NCBI GenBank assembly: GCA_030272585.1
Contig: BSYQ01000010.1
Span: 2,604,001-2,668,000 of the forward strand
Direction: 5' to 3'
DNA from: Bryopsis sp. KO-2023
Taxonomy: Eukaryota; Chlorophyta; Ulvophyceae; Bryopsidales; Bryopsidaceae
DNA length: 64,000 bases
A model generated the notes under the pieces. It was given only the letters and a program-made list of their open reading frames with translations. It was not told the DNA's origin and did not search any database. Both the position numbers and the translations under genes were made by a program. Below are positions 36,494 to 47,699 of the stretch, one piece after another (the first letter of the stretch is position 1; each line of letters begins with the position of its first letter).

Positions 36494-39133
36494 ATGAGAG
36501 GCAACAGGAGAAAGACGAAACCGCGAGCGCAACCGCGAGCGCTGCACCGTATCTTACCTCCCGTCGAGCTGTCCGGGGATGACTTGCGAGGCGAACCGAA
36601 CGCAGTTCAGCCGACGCCACACCGCTGGAGCTCTGATTCTGTGAACCCAAAGGGGGTTGCACGCGGAGGGGGAAGAGGATCTGGAACTGGAACGGAAACA
36701 GGAGGAGCAGGAACACGATCTGGAACAGAAACCGGTGAGTGTGGCAAATTTGCTGTGCAGTGAACTCATCAGATGTGATTGTCTTGGTGGGGCACTCTTG
36801 GGGTGTTGGTGTTTCCTTGCATCTGCCTCCAGGTAGGGACATGTCACCTGTGGGCTTTGATATGCTTCAGAAGATATGGCCTTGGGCCTCATGCTGGTTG
36901 TCTTGTAGTGGATCTCACATTCCAAACATCAGCTCGGACGCAGGCACAGAACCAGAAACGGACCGGAATCCACACTTGGGTGGACTCCATGTATGTACAG
37001 AACAGTGCAGGAGAAATGGAGCGATTTGTGGATGAATGGAACAGGAAAGTAGTGACCTGTAGGATATGCAGGAGTCAGTTGGTCTACAGCAAGGGAGGCC
37101 GCACCTCGTTGTTGACCCATGCTAAGAGGCATGGTCTCACCACCCCGGAGCAGATGCAGATCGCTGTCCACAACGGATTTGTGGGACATCATCAGGAGCA
37201 GGGGGGGGAACGGATCGTTTCGTTCGGAAACCAGAGAACGTTGCCTTTCGTGTCTAGATGGGGCTGCCTGACCAAAGAGTACAAAAACTTCCGGGATCAT
37301 GTCATGAAATTCGTGGTCAGCACCGGTGCAGCTTTCAGGTGTGTGGAGGACAAACATTTCAGAGCCATGTGCTCCTCCCTTAATGCATCTGCACCTTGTC
37401 TGAGTGCAAAGACCATCTCCACCAACGTTGGGCTTTCAGCGAAACGGCTCAGCAAAAGGATCCGAGAAGAGGACCTCGGAAAATTCAGACCCTGCTTCGT
37501 TGCAGATGGCTGGTCGCAGGAACCGAAGCACTGGTTTGCCATGGGAGCTGTTTATATCCACCGGGACGCTGAACAGGATCTGTTTGAACTGAAGCGGATC
37601 AGCTTGGGAACCTGGGACCTGAAGGGAAATTGTGATGCTGAGGACATCAAAAAAAAAATGGCAGAAATTCGGGATCGGTACAACCTGGGCGATTACCGGG
37701 CAAGCATTGTCACAGATCATGAATCAAGAATGGGTGCGGCCTGTGAACGCAAAGGTGAATACGACTGGCACGGATGCTGCACTCACCGGATCAATCTCGG
37801 AGTCAGAAAAGCCCTGAACCAGGCACCTGAGCCGTTGGAATTCCTGATCAAGAAGGTCCGTCAGATCTGTGTCCGTGTCATGGGATCTGCCAACCTGTGG
37901 GAAAGTTTCAAGACAATCCAAGAAGCGCGCATATACAAGGAAGATTATGACCGGGACCGGGCTGCAGCGGATGCGGATATGCAGAGCCAGGCCAGCCGGA
38001 ACCAGGTTGGCAGTCAGAACCAGAGTCAGAATCGAAGTCAGGCTGGCACCTCCGACCAGAATCAGGATCAGAACCAGGCTGAGGAGGAGGGGCCCTTCCC
38101 CATGTACTCCTCTGATGAGGAGGAATGTCCTGATGATGACTGGTTGATGGAGGAAACAGAAGACTGCCCTGGACCAGTCAGGAGATCGCAGCGGATCCTG
38201 AGATTGACCCTGCCCGTTGAAACCAGGTGGAACTCTGTGTGGTACATGCTGCATCGGTTCCTGATCCTGAAGGAGGATATGCGTAAAATGCTGCAGACCA
38301 TGTCTGAAGAGGATCGGTTGACAGAATTGGAATGGATACAACTCCGGCACCTGCATTCGATCTTACAGCCATACAAGGAAGCTACCAAGCGCATGGAGGC
38401 TGAAAAAACGGTCACCTGTTCGCTGGTTCTGATGGTCATGGCCCGGGTCAGTGACATCATCGACAAAATGGATTTACCCTGTCAGGACTTGGATCAGTTC
38501 AGAAAGCAGCTCAGAAGCAATATGGATGAGGAATTCGATGATCCAAACTGGCTCCTGGCCGTCGGATGCATGCAACAACTGGATCCGTCACGTTTGCGAT
38601 TGGATGATCCTGTTATCACTCGGTATCTGTGGGGATCGGACCAGTTCCATGAATTCAAATCTCGGTGGTCTCGGTGCGATCTGTGGGTGAATGATGTGCT
38701 AGAGGAGTGCAACAAGCTCATAATGTGCATCAAAGAGAGACCGGATCAGGAGGCAGGAGCAGATGCATGCGGCACCTTCAGAGGACCAGAAAAAAGCCCG
38801 GTGCATTCCACGTATGACTGGCTCACAGTTGTCCATCCATCAGGGGATCCAACCGATTCAGGAACAGATGAGTGGGAACGGTACTGTGCAGTGAGGGCAA
38901 CCCCCCTCACATCTGTACTGACTTCAGGTCTGGAGTGGTGGCGGAAAAATCAGGCTCTGTACCCAGCTGTAGCAGTTCTGGCAGCCGAGTATTTGTGCAT
39001 ACCAGCGTCCAGTGCATCTGTGGAACGGATGTTCAGTATTAACGGGCATCAGTTGAATAAGCGCAGGAGGCGGATTCAGGTTTCCAAGGTGCGGGATCTG
39101 ACACTGATACGGGACAATCTGGATATGATTTAG
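36494..39133 (+). CDS. hAT-family transposase with BED zinc finger
   Basis: Two exons, 36494-36734 and 36909-39133, join in phase (174-bp GT..AG intron) to give 821 residues; the intron choice is tentative, but the main exon is certain. A basic N terminus is followed by a BED finger (CRICRSQLVYSKGGR, then HAKRH). The RNase H-like core has FVADGWSQ (first Asp), IVTDHESRM (second Asp) and the CCTHRINL motif. An acidic/Gln-Asn-rich insertion at 37980-38160 precedes VETRWNSVWYML. The C-terminal hAT dimerisation region includes SSASVERMFS (the catalytic Glu region). All key residues are present and the frame is unbroken, so the enzyme may be active. Confidence 0.93.
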
Positions 39134-39183
39134 TGTGGTTCCCTTCTTTTTTTCTGCAACCTGGATCTGAATCTGTTTCTGAT

Positions 39184-39500
39184 GCAAATTGGATCTGTTC
39201 CAGATTCCATGGTTTGGCAGGGGTTTTTGTGGAGGGTTCAGTCTTGGTTTTTTCCGTTTTTTAACAGGCAGTTTTTTAACATGCAACCTGGATCTGTTCC
39301 AGATTCCATGGTTTGGCAGGGGTTTTTGTGGAGGGGTCAGTCTTGGTTTTTCCGTTTTTTAACAGGCAGTTTTTTAACATGCAACCTGGATCTGTTCCAG
39401 ATTCCATGGTTTGGCAGGGGTTTTTGTGGAGGGGTCAGTCTTGGTTTTTCCTTTTTTTAACAGGCAGTTTTTCAACATGCAACCTGGATCTGTTCCAGTT
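39184..39500. repeat. Tandem repeat, about 98-bp unit
   Basis: Units begin at about 39184, 39283, 39381 and 39479 (last partial), each with GGATCTGTTCCAG and TTTGGCAGGGGTTTTTGTGG. The array lies just after the transposase stop codon, within the hAT. Confidence 0.9.
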
Positions 39501-39815
39501 TTCCGTAGTCTCCCTCGGGGTGAACATCATCCACAAACGGTTTTACATTTCACTGAGTCCGGAAACCGTTCATCATCATCCACTGAGTCACTGATCCACT
39601 GAGTCCTGATCCTGATCCCAATACTGCTTCCTGAAAACTCGATATCCTCCACCAGAGCAGTGTACCATTTCGTTCTTTCATCCACATCCACTCAGTCATC
39701 ACAAATCATCACATTCCTACCCAGCAAAGCTGATCCTGATCCTGCTCCTCTACAAAATCGATTTCTCCCACCAGTGCACCATTCCATTGTCAAACTCTGG
39801 ACAATCATCACATTC

Positions 39816-42476
39816 CTACCCTTCAAACCCACCCCCATGGTGCTGCTGATCCTGGTCCTGCTCCTGCTCCTCTACAACATCGATTTCTTCCACCAGTGCA
39901 TCATTCCATTCTCTAACGCTGAACACTGTGCCCGAGTTCCCTGAATGACGCCTGAAACCGTCCAACCCCCCTCTTCCGGTTCTCCTGTAAACTTTAGTGT
40001 CTGATATGACAATGCCATGGATATATAATGCTTCCTTTATTCTGTGGAGAATCCACGAGTTTTCCAGGGCCACGTTTTGGAGGAACTGTACCAGGTGGAC
40101 CATCGACCGGAAGCTGATGGGGAATTGGATTTTATAATCTCCGTTGAAGGTGTACCTGGTCCTGAGCTCCATGTCCTCCAACCGCAGCTGAACCCGCTCC
40201 TCATCCGATAATTGGATCTGGTCCTGTTGTACTGGGCACCTTCTGGGCACGGCTCTACCGCGCTGATCCGTTTGACAGGAGAAGCCATCAAAATCTCTCG
40301 GGAACGGGGTTTCTACTGGGTACCTCTGGGGCTCACTCTGGTCCTGCCTGTGTGCGTGCATCTGGGCCCGCATCTGTTCAAAGTTAGGTTGGGGACCCCT
40401 GCCACCACTTCTGAGAGGTTCGTTTCCGAATCCTGATCCAGGCCTTGATCCTGACCCAAGTCCTGACCCCGATCCAAACCCTGATCCAAACCCCGATCCA
40501 TATCCTGAATCTGGGTACTCTCCATCTTCATATTCCGCACAGGATCCACGCCCTGGTTGAGGTCGGAACTCCCCAATCAGCTCCACTTCGCTGTCATCGT
40601 CTCCCCAGTGTTCCACAGGCTCCACCTTGATGAATGAGCCAGGTCCTGATGGGGCCGGTTCATACGATGCTGCTGGTGGTGCCATTCCTGACCCTGATCC
40701 AACCGGTGGTCATACTATGGATCCGATCACGATCTAATCGGTCGTGGATTGATCGGTCCGACCGATTAAATCGTGATCGGGTTTTTCCGATCAGATCGAT
40801 CGCCGATCAAATCGGTTTGGCCGATCATCGATGGAGATCGGCCGATCACCAATCTGATCGGATGACCGATTTAATCGGCCAACTTTGATCGGCCGATCAC
40901 GATCAGACCGATCAACGTCAGCCGATCAAGTGCCGACAGATCGCAGCGCTTGATCGGGGTCGGGATCGGGATCGGAGATGCCGATTAGATCGGATCATGA
41001 TCGGTCAATTGATCGGTCCATCACAAATGCCGAGAAATCACCACCCGCAGGTGTTTCTGGGGTGCAGGGATTCGAACCTGGGACCTAAGAGACTAGAGAC
41101 AGACGCATTAACGCTTGGACCACTCGGAGCCACGGTCACTAGGTCATCCGTGTCATTATATACCTCAGTTTGTCGGACTGACTGATCACGTATATAATGA
41201 CACGGATGACCAACAAACCGTGGCTCCGAGTGGTCCAAGCGTTAGTGAGTATGCTTCTAATCCGTTAGGTACCCGGTTCGAATCCTTCTACCTCAGAAAC
41301 ACCTGCGGGTGGTGACTTGTCGGCATTTTCGCGAGACCGATCAATTCATCGATCAAATGATCAATACCGATCATGATCGGATGCAGGTCCGATCACGATC
41401 GGCCGATCACGATCACACCGATCAAGGTCAGCCGATGAAGTGCCGACAGGTCGCGGCGCTTGATCGTGATCGGGATCGTGATCGGAACAACCGATCCGAT
41501 CGGTGATCGGCGAACCGATCACGATCACGATCAACATGTGATCGGACGATCAAGAGCACGATCAACATTTGATCGGCCGATCACGATCACGATCACCGAT
41601 CAGCCAAAAATGAAAAAAAAAAAAAAAAAAACCGATCATTGCTAAAATCGGTTCTAGGACGCAGTTATGATGTCGGATTACTGCTGTGACCTAATATTAC
41701 CTTAGTTTTGGAAGATCGATCAGATCCATAGTATGCCGGTGGTGCTGCTGCTGGCGCTGAGGATCCTGATCCAGATGGCATGGGTGGTGCTGCTGGTGGT
41801 GCTGCTGGTGCTGGTGCTGGTGCTGGTGCTGGTGCTGGTGCTGGTGCTGGTGGTAATGGAATCGAGAAGTCTGCAGCAATCTGATCCGAGATTACTATCA
41901 TATTCTGGACCTCAACTTCTAGCTGAGCCAGGTTCTGTTCCAGGCAATATCCTGTGAGCACTCCTGCTCCATACACAACAACTTGTTACCCTAACAGGAA
42001 AAAAACAATAAAACAACCGCAGCATCAGATATTCAACTGATTTAACTCACCTGTTTTAACCGATATCACCCGATGCGTATCCGAAGCCAGGTTCTGGTAA
42101 CCCTCTCTCACGATTCCGGGTGGGCCTTGCTCCAGGTACACCAGCAAACGGTCCACGAGTCTGGGCAGGTACGGGTCGTTGTTCATCGCAGCTTGCAGAT
42201 AACCGGATCCGAGAGTACTGCAAACCTTCAGGAACGGAACCTACACAACCAAGCAAACAAGAAATCTGTTTCCGGACAGACACCAACAGCAGCACCAACA
42301 GAAACCGCGACAACGATACTTACCCGTTCCAATCCGAAAAACCGACGCAGGGACCGGACGCAGCCATAGATTCTCTGCCGCGCGTCGGCAGGTTCTTTTC
42401 CCACCGCGGGAGGAATCGCGCCACCGAGGCTGTTAAGCTCCCGGGCGTACCGAATAGCAGGGAACGCGTCGACCAT
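39816..42476 (-). CDS. Second gene of the hAT element, unknown function (interrupted)
   Basis: Minus-strand exons 42324-42476, 42051-42240, 41736-41981 and, beyond an inserted element, 39816-40702. All junctions, including the insertion point once it is removed, keep one frame, giving about 490 residues. Start is the MVDAFPAIRYARE methionine. The N-terminal 200 residues are helical with no known motif (LVDRLLVYLEQGPPGIVREG, EQNLAQLEVEVQ). A PA-rich hexapeptide stretch follows, then a Gly/Ser-rich acidic region (repeats of GSGFG). The C-terminal segment (FPISFRSMVHLVQFLQN, WILHRIKEALYIHG) looks folded. I do not recognise it. It could be an accessory transposition factor or a captured host gene. 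The third intron (41982-42050) uses an AAG acceptor. Confidence 0.68.
41045..41140 (-). other. tRNA-like unit, Ser/Leu type, left arm
   Basis: On the minus strand: A-box TGGCTCCGAGTGG, exact B-box GGTTCGAATCC, and enough sequence between them for a class II (long variable arm) tRNA. It ends in a CACC-type tail and not an encoded CCA. Functional status is unknown. Confidence 0.6.
41219..41305 (+). other. tRNA-like unit, Ser/Leu type, right arm
   Basis: On the plus strand: A-box TGGCTCCGAGTGG, CTTCTAATCCG in the anticodon region and exact B-box GGTTCGAATCC. Diverged from the left unit mainly between the boxes. Confidence 0.6.
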
Positions 42477-43115
42477 TTCAGAAACCGAGAGAAAAAAAAC
42501 AGGACCTGGGGTAAAGGGACCGAAACCGGGACAAAAACAGGGACCGAAACAGGGACCGCAATATGCAAACAGAGACAAGTCCAAGCATAACACGAGAAAA
42601 GAAGGTGGCCCAAACGCCTCGAGGCTCGACATATATTGGAGGCAGTTTTGCGCTGGACGTCACATCTGAGTCATCGGTGTGTCAGTGAACACGGGTAGTC
42701 GGATCGCAAGTCGGCATCAGACCCACACAACCGATTTTGAATGATGTGACCGACATTGCGCCTTTCACACCGATCATGATCGGCACACCCCGATCACTGC
42801 ACCGATCAAAGAAAACACGCCGACTTTGATCGGCCGACTATTCCGATCACAGCCCCACGCCTTGATCGGATCGGGATCGTGATCGGCCGATGACGTTTTG
42901 TGATCGGATCGGTCGCCGATCCCGATTAATCGGTCCGATCAAAACACCGATCACCGATGATCGACGCCGATCATGATCGGTTTTGAAAAAAAAAAAAAAA
43001 ACCGACTTTTTTTGTATCACTCCAAAACACACGTTCGTGAAAACCAGAGTCCGATCCGACCCCGTTTAGACCTGTTTACAGCAGGCCGATTATTACCTAT
43101 CATATCCCTAGTATG

Positions 43116-46054
43116 ATGGAGACTGTCGAGTCTTCCTGAGTAATGCGACGAAAGTCGCAAGGATGCTGAGCCAGAAGCTGTTGGTGATGTCGATTCTGAT
43201 TTCGGCTGGGAGCACGCTTCACTACGTGAAGCACATTCAGCAAACGCCTATCACAGAGCCGAACACGACTGCTTTCGTCGAACCAGAACCAGTTCCAGTG
43301 CCAGACGCACTTACAGCTGCAACCTGCCCTATGTCCGACGAGCCTGTGACCGACCCAGGGTCAGCCACGACGCAACTCACTGCGAAACTTAAAGCAGTTC
43401 GATTCGCAGTGAGTGAATCACCCGGTGATTCAACTGCATCTCCCCTGACGACTGGCCACACGCAACCGTCCGCTGCCCTCATCACAGCGGCTGCGTCGTC
43501 GTCCACCATCAGCGACTCCAACTCACCCAGAGCAACTACCGCGCCAGTGTTGGACGAGTCGTCCGCTGCTCCATGTGGCGATGATGTCATCCCTGCCCTG
43601 GCTTCCCCGATTTCGACTGCAGCAGCGTCGACGAGTGCACAAGTGGAAGATTGGGTGCGGCGCTATCCAACAGTTTTTGCGACCGACCAGGAATATGGAC
43701 GCAGTTCGTTTCTACAGGCGCTGACGGTGTGCCACCGCGAAATCGAATGGCGGATTCCCCTGGACGACATCCCCCTGACGAACACTGGGATCGCGTATCA
43801 CTCTGGAGAAGTCGCTGATTGGGAAGCAACGGCTTTCATTGAACGGTTGATCAAGCAAAAAGTGATTCGGGAGCTCGCGCCTTCAGAAAAGGCGTTCATG
43901 TCTCCGGTTATGTTCTTGCGCAAGGGCGATGGAAAAGGGGTGAGACAAGTGATTGATTTCCGAAAACTGAATTCGTATTCAGAAACATGGAGGACGCAAT
44001 TCCCTGGCACTCTACAGGCCCTCAGGGAGATACCACCACATTGGCGGAAGTTTACAGTGGTGGATTTATCCGAAGGATACCACCATTTACCGGTGTGTAA
44101 CAAATTGTCGACGTTATTTGGATTCGAACACAAGGGGAGGCGTTTTTGCTATGAAACGCTTCCCCAAGGGTGGTCGAATTCAGGAGCTTTATTTCACTCA
44201 AGAATCTCCTCCTCGCTATCCAAAGTGGCGTGTGTGCCATATGTGGACGATTTGATTACAGGCGGAGCTAATGACCGGGAGCATGACTCCAATGTGGCCG
44301 CCTTACTTCAGAAGCTGAATGATATGGAGTTGCATGTAAATGCGAAAAAGGTGCAGCTGAATCGTGATCACGTTCGATTCTTGGGATATGATGTCACACA
44401 AGGACACATCTCGTTGGATAGCTACATCGCGAGCCAGAAGGATGCGATCCCCAGCATCCACACTGTCGCAGACGTGCGCAAAATCATTGGCATCATGAAC
44501 GTATGTCGCCCAACAGTTCCTAACCTTGCAGCCTGGATGAAGCCTCTACAAGACCTATTACTGCCTGGCGCGACGATGGATCGTTTGCAGGCGGAATCGC
44601 TGGTGGCGGATATTTGGGGAAAAATCGTGACCCATCACACTGCGCTCCTCCTTTCCGAACCAGTGGAAGAATACCACTTGCTGGTAGACTGGTCGAAAGC
44701 GGGATATGGATATGCGCTGTTCGCAGGACACTACGACGAGGGTTTCCTTATTGGAATCAATTCCCACTCGTCGACGAATGACGAAATCACCAGCAGCTAC
44801 TTGGGGGAACTTCGCGGAATCACCTGGGCTTTAGCCCAAGTCAAAGCTATCACGGCTGGCGCCAAGCTCGTGCTGTGGACAGACTCCGAATCCGCGTGGC
44901 GCAGGTTGATCAGTCGTCCAAAGTCGTCAGCAATCGCGGATTCGCGCGTCAGTCGGTTACTTGGGTGGATTTTGGGCAACTTCACGAACGATCGCCTCTC
45001 CATTCGGTACCTGCCTGGAGAATACAATACTATCGCCGACGCTTTGTCACGTTGGACGGCGTCGAGGAGAATCCCAGTGACGGTGAATATCAACGCTACT
45101 CGTGCTGAGATTTGGAAAGCGCACGACTGGGGTCACTGGGGAACGGACAAGGTTAAAGCAATTCTAACCTCCCAAGGCATACCCACGAACAAACACGAAA
45201 TAGAGGAGGAGATAAAGCGTTGTCGCACCTGTGCGCGCTTCAGTCGGAAAACCCTTCCTGTGCCTCTTGGCACCATTTCGTCACCCACTGCTCCTGGTTC
45301 CCATGTAAGCCTTGACTTTATCGGGCCGATATCGACCAATGGACGGAAGCGATATCTTTTTACAGTCGTCGACCACATGACGCGTCGTGGCGACGCCCAA
45401 CTCACGGAGCACGCTAGTGCGAAGACGGCTGTCAAGGGAGTCGAACTGTGGATTGCGAAAGTGGGGGCTGTTCCAGTCGAAATCATTACTGACGGGGCAA
45501 GCTATTTCGTGTCTCGACTTTTCGAGGACTTCTGTGCCTCGCAAAACATCAAGGTTCGGCGCATCGCGCCTCATGCTCACCAGAGTAATGGGATCGTCGA
45601 ACGGTTTAACCGCACTCTGGTGGATCGTATTCGGCGCTTCCTTCTGAGTGGCGGAGGAACCTGGGAGTCGCATTTGGAGCGCGCTATCGAAGCTATCGCG
45701 ACTACTCCCCATCTGACGACTGGAAAATCCCCCATGGAGCTGTGGGAGGGATCTTCACAAGACTGGGCGGCTGCGCAAGCTCGCCTAAAGGCGTCACGAG
45801 AAAAGTATAACGCGCAGCTAAGGACTTCCCGACACACGCATTATATTGGCGAACGCGTTTACGTGTGGGACTCCGTCAGAGCTGCGCGCCTGGATCAAAA
45901 ATTCGCGAAACGTTGGAAGGGACCCTACCAACTCGTGAAACCGATGGGTGGACATCTTTGGCAGGTTACGCCCATACATGGCCCGAAAGTCGTCAAAAGG
46001 GGCAGAAAAGCATCGAATGTGGTGCATGAAAACGATATCAAACCCTATTATTAG
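43116..46054 (+). CDS. Retrotransposon pol part (3' half of split polyprotein)
   Basis: Open from the right hAT target duplication onward; in frame with the 5' half if the insertion is left out, so the ATG at 43163 need not be a real start. A Ser/Thr/Ala-rich linker is followed by reverse transcriptase (QVIDFRKLN, VVDLSEGYHHLPV, LPQGWSNSGALF and PYVDDLITG with the catalytic YVDD near 44240). RNase H follows (LLVDWSKAGYGYALF, WTDSES). The integrase has an HHCC finger (CRTC) and a DD35E triad: D in LDFIGP, D in ITDGASYF and E in GIVERFNR, with 35 residues between the last two. A GPY-like module (RWKGPYQLV) ends it. No chromodomain was seen. No stop or frameshift was found. Confidence 0.93.
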
Positions 46055-46289
46055 GGGATTTTTCGACAGAGAAGTTCCAGTTTTATTTTCCGATTTGTTT
46101 TTTCTTTTTCTTGGCCTTCACTGAAAAGGCTGTGGTTCGTTTGTTTATTTCGTTTTCGAGTGAGTTTGGATAAGCGAGTCAGTGGGCAAACGTTTGCTCA
46201 AAAGGTTCTCCTTTTCACTTCTTTCGTTGAATTATGGGCCCACCCTCCGAAACTTGAATTTTTTCTTTTAGTTAAGGCGCAGTGAAGCG
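46055..46289. other. Retrotransposon 3' untranslated segment
   Basis: 235 bp between the pol stop and the 3' LTR. The polypurine tract is weak; the best candidate is AAGGCGCAGTGAAGCG directly before the LTR. Confidence 0.5.
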
Positions 46290-46466
46290 TGTAAAACCCA
46301 TTGGGATCGAATGGGCTGTTTAGTGAGACATGTGGATCGCGCAAGTCAAAGCGCCGCCTGGCTGAGGGATGTTAGTCGAGTTTTAAGTTTGTGTATTTAG
46401 GAAGTGAGTGGGGAACAACTTTGACTCTCTGTAAAAACTGTGGTTTTTTATACTGTGGTTTCAACA
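46290..46466 (+). repeat. 3' LTR
   Basis: 177 bp, matching the 5' LTR with no difference seen by eye; followed by the TSD GTAT. Confidence 0.95.
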
Positions 46467-46633
46467 GTATTCTTTCCAATTGAAGGTAACGATGGCAACT
46501 TGCCACCGCCGAATTCTACCTTTCAAACCATCACCACGAGGGGCCTCTAGATTCTGCAACGATAAAGGCCACCTTTCCCCCTGCCTCATTGGCAACGACA
46601 CGCATCTCCAGTGGCGTCGACCCTGGAGAATCG

Positions 46634-47512
46634 TCAACGTTCGAAAGGTTGGCGACTATACCCTCCGAATGAGCGAACACTCACAGGAAGAAGGAGGAGA
46701 TGTTCATGAGGGGGAAGACGTCGAGCCCGTACTTGAGTCACGAACTGTGAAGGAGTTTCCGGACAGGAAATCACCTTTTTGGAGAACAGTTTTTGGAGAT
46801 CGGCGATAAACAGTTTATCGCCGATCTCTTCATACTGGGAGTCCATGTAGGAAACGGCAGAAGGGCAAAATGCTTCCACCGTCCGCTCTGCGACAACCTT
46901 GCTGAACCCGAGCTCGTCTTTTTGACGTTGAACCCAAAGACACGGATAATGGCAGTTGTCCTTGGGTTCGCTCGAGCAGGACTCTTTCGGTCTGCACTCC
47001 GAGAAGCATTGCTTCGAGTCTGTTATCGTAACACAAATCTCAACACAAGTCGCGTAGCACGCCACCAAGCCTTCTCGGCCACAAGAAAGTTGTGTGCCCG
47101 AGGAGGCCTAAGGTCAAACAGAGGGATCTCACAGGATGCAGGCGTACCAGGAGCTGTATGGGCTTGATATAGCAAGGCCTGCGTGGCAAACACAAGCAGG
47201 TCAGGAGAGCTGAAAGCGATAAAAGTTGTATTCGACGAATGTGGCGCGCGAACAGCACGTGCAAAGCGCGAAAGACGTGGTGATGGGTTCTTCAGGCACT
47301 TGGGCGGCGCGCATTTGCTGGTCGGGTTTGACGCTCACCCATAACAGAAGCGCCCCGTAGAGGGCGGTCCCATAGCCATACTCATTCTGTGAATCTTGCA
47401 CACAGAATCGACACGGAAGCAGGAAAGAGGATGCAGACTCGTGCGGAGAATTGTAGCACTGACCCTTTTGTGAAGGGAGAACAAGTTGACTGGTTTGGAG
47501 GCGGGATGCCAA
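46634..47512 (-). CDS. Cys-rich hypothetical protein, exon structure unresolved
   Basis: Two overlapping minus-strand reading stretches may be exons of one gene. One (47201-47512) starts MASRLQTSQLVLPSQ, transit-peptide-like. The other (46634-47068) includes ACYATCVEICVTIT, then CFSECRPKESC, a closely spaced Cys pattern suggestive of a disulfide or metal-binding small protein. I do not recognise the family and could not join the parts in phase. Confidence 0.3.
46796..46828. repeat. 33-bp near-perfect palindrome
   Basis: Two 16-base arms, GAGATCGGCGATAAAC and its reverse complement, with one central base. Confidence 0.9.
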
Positions 47513-47699
47513 CTGATCCTAACCGACTCTGCTACGTTTCAGTATGATCGACCAGTGGCTGGCAGCAAGCAAGTAGCTGATCATCTAGCCGTTGTAAGAC
47601 TTCTCGAACACAAAGTTGCAACCAAACTTTTTACAAGAGTCAGTTTTTCCTCTCACAGACACCACCTTATCCTCCCCGATTCCACTTTCCCCAAGCTAT

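Larger units (their letters stand above)
41037..41325. repeat. Large foldback made of two tRNA-like arms
   Basis: Outer arms CACCACCCGCAGGTGTTTCTG and its complement, and inner arms GTCATCCGTGTCATTATATA and its complement, bracket two related but non-identical tRNA-like units. Confidence 0.9.
40711..41735. mobile_element. Non-autonomous hAT relative nested in the hAT
   Basis: 1,025 bp with 13-bp TIRs CATACTATGGATC / GATCCATAGTATG and an 8-bp TSD CCGGTGGT (40703-40710, 41736-41743). TIR and GATCGG subterminal repeats closely resemble those of the surrounding hAT, so that transposase is the likely mover. The centre is a pair of divergent tRNA-like sequences forming a large foldback. It interrupts an exon of the second hAT gene. 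Confidence 0.95.
36096..43115 (+). mobile_element. Autonomous-type hAT transposon with two convergent genes
   Basis: 7,020 bp with 12-bp TIRs CATACTAGGGAT / ATCCCTAGTATG and an 8-bp TSD. Both ends (about 36115-36430 and 42740-42990) are dense in GATCGG/CCGATC, the presumed transposase-binding repeats. A BED/hAT transposase gene reads inward from the left and a second gene of unknown function reads inward from the right. A 1,025-bp relative is inserted in the second gene. Confidence 0.95.
33775..46466 (+). mobile_element. Ty3-type LTR retrotransposon, split by a hAT insertion
   Basis: Two 177-bp LTRs (TGTAAAACCC...TTTCAACA) flank a gag-pro-pol region, with a 4-bp TSD GTAT at 33771-33774 and 46467-46470. 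Domain order protease, RT, RNase H, integrase marks it as Ty3/gypsy (Metaviridae). Taking away 36096-43115 leaves about 5.7 kb. No difference between the LTRs was seen by eye, so insertion is recent. Confidence 0.95.

Noticed and set aside
46480..46809. ORF right of the 3' LTR as part of the retrotransposon
   Set aside because: It lies outside the LTR and its target duplication; the short resemblance to an integrase tail is not convincing.
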